DNA from: Thermothielavioides terrestris NRRL 8126
Lineage: Eukaryota > Ascomycota > Sordariomycetes > Sordariales > Chaetomiaceae
DNA: 64,000 nt
Reading direction: 5' to 3'
NCBI RefSeq assembly: GCF_000226115.1
Contig: NC_016457.1
Coordinates: 3,224,001 to 3,288,000, forward strand
Shown: positions 56,833 through 64,000 of the stretch, one piece after another
How positions within the stretch are numbered: position 1 is the stretch's first letter
Layout: each line of letters opens with the position of its first letter
Made by a program: the position numbers and the translations under genes
Notes under the pieces: generated by a model
Database searches by the model: none
What the model saw: only the letters and a program-made list of their open reading frames with translations
What the model was told of the DNA's origin: nothing

Positions 56833-57343
56833 GGTCGACCGGAGCCCAAGCGATTGATTGTGCTTTCTAGGGTGAGGGCGTCCGCGGGACACTAGCTGCC
56901 GCTCAAACGAACCTTGCGGCGTCCGTTTGAGAGAGTAGGCCCACAGGAAGTGGTGTCCTTCGGAGTGCTGGCGGAGCCAGCTGCAGTGTGCAGGATGGAT
57001 GTTCGAACGTCACGGGGGGACGTTAGGGAGGTCGGCCTCGGACGGGGAGGCGGTAGAGGTGTGTGAACGGAATCTTGGACTTGCGCTGAGAGTGAGCCGT
57101 GGTTGCGGTTGGGCCGACACCTGCGGAGGAGGACCGGGAGGGTTGGCGGTGACGAGACAAATCGCAGTCGGTCGTGGTTTCGCGCTGGGTAGTTGACGGT
57201 CAAGACTTCAGCAGTGAGTCGTGCTATCGAGGCCTGGAGACAAAAAGGGTCAACAACGGGCCGCGCACTGGCCAGGGGACTGACCGACCACGGACGTACT
57301 TGGCAGGCTTGGAAAGGAAGCGCAGAAGATCAATTGCGGTCAT
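56833..57343 (-). promoter_or_regulatory. Putative 5' leader of spe-2 with a candidate uORF
   Basis: No ATG occurs on the minus strand from 57341 down to the spe-2 start, but an ATG at 57343 opens a 39-codon frame ending at 57224 (MTAIDLLRFLSKPAKYVRG...). Within it, a GTACGT donor (57298) and a TCTCCAG acceptor (57234) could splice it to a 17-codon peptide ending KPAKPR. AdoMet decarboxylase mRNAs of animals and plants are controlled by uORFs sensing polyamines; whether this one is transcribed or acts is unknown. Confidence 0.3.
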
Positions 57344-59037
57344 TGACCGAAGGAGGAGGCAAGAGGAGAGAAGCTCAGATCCGGGGAGCAAAACACTGCT
57401 TCGGCTGAGAGGTAACGTTCAGGTTGCTCTGAGCATAGCAAAAGGTGAGGGCTCCTCTGCCTCCGGATGCGACCCGCTAAGCACGGGCTAGGGTCTCGGG
57501 GGAGCGGTTAGCGACGCGGTATGCGCACAAAACGGATAATGCTGGGGAATGTTACTGGGAAAAATGGGCTGATGTGTTGGCGTTTCTGGGGCCGGTTGCG
57601 ATATTCACGCAGATAGTGTGTGCGTTCCTGAATAAACTCAAGCTGGTCACCAAGAAGGGACGTGCGTGGTGTTTTCGGCAGTATTCTGGACTGCGGTATC
57701 AATTTTCTGATGTCAAAACAGGGACCAGGCAGGTTAGCGGGGCCAAAAATTTCGTCGCCAAGCGCAGCCCAGTCTTTTCACTGCTGCCCACACAGTCAGG
57801 CAAACAGGTACCTGAGTTATTTGCGGGGCCAAGCAAAACCACCTCAGGTGCCGTGGTTTAATCCATACGTCATCTGTAGTGTACACTACACTATGTTCCA
57901 TGGAATTGGCGACGCCCTTCTTGATCTTGATATCATATTATCGATCCATGTACCTTTCTCAGCCTCATTGAGGGATGAATAGAGCCCCAAACTTCCAAAT
58001 AGCGGCACCAGAATCTCGAATTTCGAAATGCTCGATAATGGCACGTGCCTCAGGGCTGACTTTCCTGGTAACTCCTGGTTGGGCTAAATGGCAGGGGTGC
58101 GGCACGAAATGCTCCGCAATTGGGCAGCGCTCACCGACTGGCCGCAGTCATTGGGTTCCAAAAACACACTTGACCGGGATCTCCCGAGACTTGGTCAACA
58201 TCAAACGGATTCCAGTGCAGCGTAAGCTTTCTGATGGCCTGGCGACCGAGTGACGCAGTGCAAAGGGAATTCCGGACCTGGGCGAGTCCGTTCTCTCTGC
58301 AATATCGTCCCTTGTCTTGAATGTTCTTGAAAGTTGATATCAAGTCTTATCCGCACTCGCTTGGACTGGCCACCACCACTTGCTGCCCGAAGTACTTAGG
58401 AAGGGCTCCCAGCACTCTGGAGAATAAGCGGATCGGGACACGACGCGGCATTCACTCCGGTGCCCTGGATGTGGCCCAAGACGCAGTTACTCGAAGGGTC
58501 GACGGACCGCAGCTCCGTGCCCGCTCTACCCTTTCAGCCGCCTTCATTTTCTCTCTCCGTTTTCTACTTGTTGGTGGGGTGATTGCACTTGGGTTATCTG
58601 GCGGCGATTGCTATCGGTCGGGAAATGCTGGCTGATGGATGGGTCGCATCCGGATCGCATCCAAGCAGCTCGACATCTCTAGGCACGCTTCCGGGAACGA
58701 TTATCGGAGAACATAAATGCGGTCTTATGCCGGCTTGGCGGCCAATCCTCAACCTTTTCCTATCTGGACTAATGGCGTTCTTTCAGACGCTCCGGGCTGC
58801 CGGCAAAGACCGTCAGATGGTCGTTGTGATGACACCGGCACCAGCGACTTGTTTCCTTTGCCGGAGACTTAGGCCGTCCCCTGATCCCTCAGGCGGCTTG
58901 CTGGGCTCGCCAGGCGATGGCGCTGGCACTCGGTGATCAGCAGGGCATTTGAAGGCAGCCGAAACCTGCCTACAGTCCAGCAGCGCAGGGTCAGCTCTGT
59001 GGCCTGATGCCTTCGCTTGATGACTCTTGCTCGTGCT
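57344..59037. other. 1.7-kb region without recognised genes
   Basis: Only short overlapping frames (for example 58321-58635 and 58583-58936 plus) with no family features. Normal base composition, so it is not a RIP relic. It may hold the spe-2 promoter and the cfd1 3' UTR, or a rapidly evolving or noncoding transcript. Confidence 0.45.
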
Positions 59038-60047
59038 CTAGCTGCCTTGGGCCTGCTGTACGGCGGCCACGACGTCGGCGGTGATGGCGTGGAATATCGA
59101 GGCAAGTGAGCAATCCTTGTATTTTTGCACCAACAGCGCCGAATCTCTGGTTTCTTGGTCGTCTGCTGGTGCCCCGGCCGGTGTGGAAATATTGTGCCCG
59201 TTGACTGTGGTCCCCTCGGGGTTTCTCGGCCTCCTCCCTGTCTCGATCAGCACCAGAAACTGGGGGTCGATAGGCACGCGACCCAAAAACCGGACGTTGA
59301 AGTCGTTGGCCATGACTTCCCCGCCGCCGCTCGAGAAAATGTTTGTGCATTCGCTGCAGTTCGGGCACACAAACCCGCTCATGTTCTCCACTACCCCGAG
59401 CACGCGGATGCCGGTCTTAGCGCAGAAGTTGAGCTCCTTTCTGACATCGGCAGTCGCCACGGCCTGGGGTGTCGTAACCACGACGGCGCCGGCAAGCTGC
59501 TCTGGGGTCGTCTTCTGCAAAAGCGTCTCAACCAGGGATATGTGCTCGTCGCTCGTTCCGGGAGGCGTGTCGATCAGAAGATAGTCGAGCTCGTCCCAAA
59601 ACACGTCCGAGAGGAACTGCCTGACCATGGCCGTCTTCTTGGGCCCGCGCCACACCACGGCATCGCCGCGACGGGGCAGCAGGAACCCGAGGCTCATCAC
59701 GCGCAGCGAACCAACGCCTGCCCCAGGGTCTGCTTCGTGCACGGTGATGGGCAGCCATCCGCCGGGGGCTTGGGTCACTTTCGCATCTTCGATCGCAAAC
59801 ATGCGCGGGATGGAGGGCCCGGTGAGATCGACGTCGAGGACGCCGACGGCGTGGCCGGCCAGGGAGAGCGACAGCGCCAGCTGTGTTGTCACAGAGGATT
59901 TTCCGACGCCTCCTTTGCCCGAGAGCACCTAGACGGGTTGGATGCTGATGTTAGCGGGCAATCTGCCGGAGAGGGCGACGGGCCATGGCGGGGGGCCGCG
60001 CGGGGCATGCGAACCAGGACAATGTGCTTGATCTTGGAGAGCGACAT
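59038..60047 (-). CDS. cfd1: Cytosolic Fe-S cluster assembly factor Cfd1 (NUBP2 type)
   Basis: Two exons, 60047-60015 ([11 protein letters not shown]) and 59928-59038, phase 0, 307 aa; 86-nt intron with GTTCGC donor, GCTAAC branch and GTCTAG acceptor. Walker A deviant GKGGVGKSS is at residues 15-23, and [14 protein letters not shown] and [12 protein letters not shown] follow, as in Mrp/NBP35 ATPases. Cys199-x2-Cys202-x2-Cys205 (CPNCSEC) supplies the bridging cluster ligands. The N-terminal four-Cys ferredoxin motif of Nbp35 is absent, which identifies it as Cfd1. Cfd1 and Nbp35 form the scaffold of the cytosolic iron-sulfur assembly (CIA) pathway. The open frame alone starts at a GTG; the short first exon provides the real ATG. 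Confidence 0.95.
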
Positions 60048-60993
60048 GGCAACGTTGCGCGAGGCGCGACGCCTGACTGAACCGGTTGAGTGGGTTTGGA
60101 AAACCACCGACTTTTTCTCAGGGTGGTTGAAAGGACTTGGACTCCATTCTCCCTTTAGGCAAGCCGGCGGACCTTTCGTTTGCGGTGAAATTGCCTCCAA
60201 AGCAAAGCAATTGGCCCCTCCATCGGCCTGAATCGGCGTGCTTTATCAGCAGGTGGGGGGCAGTCGACGCCAAGCGTTAATGCAGGCGAAAGCGAAACCC
60301 CTTCCCCACCGACCCCCTATCTGTGACGTAGGGACAGGTGTGAAGGAGCTGCGGATCAGATATCCGCAGGATTTAACTACCTGGTAGTGTAGAGCTATTC
60401 TTGAATTCCAGGTTCGTAGGGGACCGAACATTGCTGTCATAAGTGCTCGCAGTGGACCGTCCCCAGGCCCTAGGTTGAGGATCTGCAGATGCCAAAGGCG
60501 CACTGTTTGTGTAACTAACATTGACTGGGCACACAGTGCGGATTCGATTATCGGGACTCAGAGCTTGGAGATTGACATCAAACCAATCGCGGCGCCGGGT
60601 GTTTCTCATTTTCTTTCCAGGAGCTCGGACATGGGATAGCGCGCGACACGGGATAGCGCGGGAGCACCGCACACACGCCATCCAAGATACTGCTTGACGA
60701 CAACGTCAACGTCGGGTCGGCGGGGGCCCGTATGCACGCTGCAGACCACGACGCTGCAACCCCGATTATCTTGGCGCCGCACCTGGCCGCACCCGCCAGA
60801 ACCGTCCAACTATCTTCGTGCAAACGTCATCTGCCTTCTCGGTCCCAATCAAGCTCGAGACCGGACCGACTCTCCCGGCCTCTGCCTACACAGTACAATC
60901 GTCATCGCCGACTGTCGCACCATCGCACCCTCAACGATGCCCCGCGTCTTACACGAGCTTTGGCCCGCAACATGACAATCTTGGTGAGACAGG
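60048..60993. other. Divergent promoter region (cfd1 and downstream gene)
   Basis: No gene recognised; short frames only. Confidence 0.5.
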
Positions 60994-63366
60994 ATGGACG
61001 ATCCGTGGCGCTCACCATGGGCCACGACAGATTCAGACAAAGACCAGAAGCATGCCTCGCCAGCCCTGCCCGCCATTGCGGCCCCCCCACGAGCCTTCCT
61101 CTCTGCCTCGAGCTCTCCTCGCATACCTGCCGCTCTCGAACAGTCGCCATGGGGAGGTGACGATGACGGATTCGGAGATTGGGCAACAGCTTCTGAGACA
61201 CAAGCGGCATGGGCCGGCGGATGGGGAGCATCGAGTCCGAATCTTTCGCCGAACATTCCAGGCACGCCACGGGACGAAGCGCTGAGCAAGGCCAGCCCGA
61301 TCGCATGGCCCGGAAACGTGGCGACTACCCGACCGCCGCATGCCGCGTCGTTACGACAGCCCTCTCCCGACCCATGGGCGAATGGGTTTGCTTCGCGCCC
61401 AGCTTCGATCGACAGGAGCACCACCCCTCGGCTGGTTGTCGACGGTCCCTCTTCTGTCGACGCTCCTGCTGATGCGGTGCGAAATGATGCTCTTGTGATC
61501 GAGGAGGGACAAGGATGGGCCGAGCCAAATACGAACGATGCACACAAGCAGATACCTGTCACAGAAACCAACCCCGCCGCAAGCGACGCAGAAGTCACAG
61601 CTGGTGCCACGGAGCAGACAGTAGCCGATCCTACCCCCGGAAATGAGGAGCGTGTGAGCATTGAGTCGGCGGCTCGGAGTCGAGAATGCCGCTCCTCAAC
61701 GCCCTCGAACGACAACACTGACCGGGAAGACGAGCGTCAAGAATCGCCAATAACCTCGCTCGACGAGGAGCCCAGCGTACAGCGAAATTTGTCCAGGAAA
61801 GCTTCTGGAAAGGTCCAGGAGCTCGTCCTCAAGTTTGATGGCTTAGCGAGGGCGGCGAGCGAAGAAGGTGCCCCTCCTCTCTCGACCGCTCGTAGCAGGA
61901 GGCCACTCGATGTGACGGGAAGAGATGGCTCGGATGATGCTGCCGAGTTTGGCGATTTTGAGGATGCAGACGAAAACGAGCCCCCGATAGCGTTGGAAAC
62001 CGCGAAGCCAGAATCGGCCGAAGAAGATCGGGGCCTAATCAACGACGGCCCGCCCGCAACGCCCCCAGCAACAACATTACGGCCCCCAACAGCAGACGCC
62101 TCGCGAGGAGCTACTTCCCCGATTGCCAAGTTTGGCCCACTAAACTTCGCCCCCGATCTCGACTTGGTCCAGAAGCTATTCCCCCCATCGCCGTCACCTC
62201 CCACACGCATTTCCCAAACGGATCGCGAGCTGCCGGACCACATCATCAACGATAGCTTCACCGAGATTTCAGAGCGCAAAACCTGGTATCGCATCTCTCG
62301 ACTGGGGTCGTCACGGAGGCACAATGCCGCAGACGACGAGAGTTACAGACGGGTGGCCTGGCAGTCGTCGACAGTGCACGACGATGTCATCAAGATCGTC
62401 CGCCGATGGATGGAAGAAGATTCCATCGCCGGGCGTGTCGCTCTCGGCGGTGGCATATCCAAGACGCAGAAGAACATGTTTGGCTGGGATTCGGCTGCCG
62501 AGCCTGTTGCCCTGGAAGCCGTGTTTGGGAGGAAGAAATCACACGCGAGAGCCTCCTCGCTCCAGCCTATCAAGACTACCGGCCCTGCTTCTCAAGGCTT
62601 GGCTGGCATGGCAAACAGAACCCCTGGTCCCACGCATCGGCCTTCGGGCAGTGCCGGGCCAGCTGTCCCCTCATTCGGTTGGAGCAACGGCTCACCTGTC
62701 TCCAGCAGACCGCCACCCACGCCGAGCATGTTACGTGAGCCACCAAACGCCAGTGCTGCCGCTTGCCAGGCTTCTGCATCTACAGCTCCGGTTCGCGGCG
62801 TAGCTGAGCCTGGCGCCTCCCTCTCACAGCCAATTGCTGTCCCCGCCGATGGGGGTCTCCAAGTCAACGAAACCGCCGCTGCTGACGGCGGCGATGATGA
62901 TGAATGGGGTGAGATGGTGTCTTCGCCGGTGGCACCTCCGGTTGCTCAAAGTCTCGCCAGCGTACCTATCCAGGGTGCATCTGAGCACCAATCCAATGTT
63001 GACGTCGGCGGTAATCAGGTGGGAGGGCCAGGTCCAAGCTACCCATGGGGCACGGCTGATTTCTCGGTATTTGAGTCGGCTGCCGCGAAGCCGGCCCCGC
63101 ATGCCCAAGCCCCGGTGTCTATCCCAGACTCCATGCGGCCTCCGGCTAAGGCCGTGTCTAAGCTGGGGAACCCAGCAGTTCTGGCCACTTCGACGACAAG
63201 GGCGTCCGACCCTGCGGGGACGTTGACCAGCGATCGGCCGCCCACACAACCTGCCCGATTAGGCGCAGTAGACATCCCATCTGGCTCCCCGCAGCACGAA
63301 GACGACTACGAATCGGCGCAGCGCATCATCGCAAATTTGCCCGATCTCTCCTACATGCTTCGATGA
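60994..63366 (+). CDS. Large disordered protein with acidic FGD[F/W] motifs, possible clathrin/AP-1 accessory protein
   Basis: Single exon, 790 aa, start MDDPWRSPWATT. Most of the protein is Ser/Pro/Ala/Asp-rich and probably disordered. Two acidic aromatic motifs are present, DDDGFGDW (residues 56-63) and AEFGDFED (317-324), plus DDDEWGEM in the C-terminal third. A more ordered, conserved-looking core occupies about residues 395-520 (FAPDLDLVQKLFPP, then TWYRISRLGSSRRHN and RVAWQSSTVHDDVIKIVRRW). The C-terminus ends DDYESAQRIIANLPDLSYMLR. Acidic FGDF motifs are used by gamma-ear-binding accessory proteins such as aftiphilin and yeast Laa2; assignment to that role is inference. The core could equally define an uncharacterised fungal family. 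Confidence 0.85.
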   Translation: MDDPWRSPWATTDSDKDQKHASPALPAIAAPPRAFLSASSSPRIPAALEQSPWGGDDDGFGDWATASETQAAWAGGWGASSPNLSPNIPGTPRDEALSKASPIAWPGNVATTRPPHAASLRQPSPDPWANGFASRPASIDRSTTPRLVVDGPSSVDAPADAVRNDALVIEEGQGWAEPNTNDAHKQIPVTETNPAASDAEVTAGATEQTVADPTPGNEERVSIESAARSRECRSSTPSNDNTDREDERQESPITSLDEEPSVQRNLSRKASGKVQELVLKFDGLARAASEEGAPPLSTARSRRPLDVTGRDGSDDAAEFGDFEDADENEPPIALETAKPESAEEDRGLINDGPPATPPATTLRPPTADASRGATSPIAKFGPLNFAPDLDLVQKLFPPSPSPPTRISQTDRELPDHIINDSFTEISERKTWYRISRLGSSRRHNAADDESYRRVAWQSSTVHDDVIKIVRRWMEEDSIAGRVALGGGISKTQKNMFGWDSAAEPVALEAVFGRKKSHARASSLQPIKTTGPASQGLAGMANRTPGPTHRPSGSAGPAVPSFGWSNGSPVSSRPPPTPSMLREPPNASAAACQASASTAPVRGVAEPGASLSQPIAVPADGGLQVNETAAADGGDDDEWGEMVSSPVAPPVAQSLASVPIQGASEHQSNVDVGGNQVGGPGPSYPWGTADFSVFESAAAKPAPHAQAPVSIPDSMRPPAKAVSKLGNPAVLATSTTRASDPAGTLTSDRPPTQPARLGAVDIPSGSPQHEDDYESAQRIIANLPDLSYMLR

Positions 63367-64000
63367 CGGCTCTCCCGGCCACAGCCGGGACAGCAAGTAC
63401 CTTAATTGTATGAAACCTGCCTCATCGGCCCAGCGGGTGGTTCTTGTTCTAGGTGCATGGCATGGGCGTTCGGGGTAACAGGCATGGATTAGTTCTTCTA
63501 CGCATGTACATCAGAAATACACACGGCACATGGCGCATAACCCTGCGAGTGGGCGAGCATGCGACTTGGCAGATGGGACCGCCCAATGGCCCTTTGCGGG
63601 ATACAAAACAAGATTGCTGCAGCTGAGCCTGGACTCACAGGGGACAATGACGAGTGCCTCGGCCGCTCGCTCATCTCCTCCGCCCCCCGGATTTCCGTGT
63701 CGGTAAGGTCCACACAAAGCGCTCGGAGTCGCGAGAAGCTCGTACCTTGCACAAATCAGCTGCGAGCCTGTTTCTGTGTAGTGTAACTACCTCAGCTCGC
63801 ACACCGCCCAATGCCGGTCCAGAGTGCCGGGGTAACTTAGGTTCCACATCCCCGCAAACTTGGGTCCCGTTCGTGCAGAATCCGGGGCCTCCGCGCATCA
63901 GAGAGGGCCCATTCCCAAGCCGAAACGGCTGCCGACAACGCGGCCGATCAATCACGGGGTATCCCAAGCTTACATTGGCGGAGACGGCGGGGAGGAGGAG
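63367..64000. other. 3' flanking region to window end
   Basis: No gene recognised; only short overlapping frames (63498-63967). Confidence 0.5.

Noticed and set aside
55285..56892. Longer spe-2 start at 56892
   Set aside because: The codon there is GTG; the ATG at 56832 has an ideal context.
55819..56895. 358-codon plus-strand frame opposite spe-2
   Set aside because: Antisense of the AdoMet decarboxylase gene; no recognisable domain.
1..64000. CRISPR array, secondary-metabolite cluster, Starship/tyrosine-recombinase cargo element, rRNA or tRNA genes
   Set aside because: None of the needed signatures (spaced short repeats, PKS/NRPS/terpene domains, a captain recombinase, rRNA or tRNA sequence) was seen when reading the window.

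Overview
This window is nuclear DNA of a filamentous ascomycete. Evidence: many 50-170 nt introns with GTAAGT-like donors and CTAAC/CTGAC branch sites, GC-rich coding sequence, a conidiation gene (con-6), a PTH11-type receptor, an AA11 chitin LPMO, and a transposon block decayed by C-to-T/G-to-A mutation typical of repeat-induced point mutation (RIP). The gene set fits Sordariomycetes, probably Sordariales (Chaetomiaceae is my best guess, not proven). No rRNA, tRNA or CRISPR array was recognised.

Layout. Positions 1-25,650 are a gene-free block of nested, RIP-mutated LTR retrotransposons: (a) a minus-strand Ty3/gypsy element cut by the window edge (1-4620); (b) a plus-strand gypsy integrase/chromodomain fragment (4621-6200); (c) a long decayed plus-strand reading frame (6822-10690) interrupted by (d) a complete small LTR element with target-site duplication (8690-10341); (e) a near-complete minus-strand gypsy element with 99-bp LTRs (11112-18076); (f) a 5'-truncated inverted copy of it (18077-23955); (g) the 3' part of a Ty1/copia element ending in its LTR (23956-about 25647).

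Positions 26.6-64 kb are ordinary gene-rich DNA with 17 supported genes: ankyrin/coiled-coil protein; secreted PEBP; PTH11-like receptor; erythromycin esterase-like protein; con-6; SMP-domain protein; AA11 LPMO; Gtr1/RagA GTPase; Shp1/p47; Mim1/Tom13; Oxa1; beta-carbonic anhydrase; second ankyrin protein; four-TM membrane protein; S-adenosylmethionine decarboxylase; Cfd1; and a large disordered protein with FGD[F/W] motifs. For the spliced genes I rebuilt the exons by hand; in each the phases close and the total is a multiple of three.

Functional groupings are loose: mitochondrial biogenesis (mim1, oxa1 side by side), conidial/stress proteins (con-6, SMP protein), secreted or surface proteins (PEBP, PTH11-like, AA11). 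I see no biosynthetic cluster or defence island. The most unusual signals are an antisense reading frame shared by both copies of the 99-bp-LTR gypsy element, the RIP-dated small LTR element that split an older reading frame, and a beta-carbonic anhydrase whose catalytic-dyad Asp is Asn.
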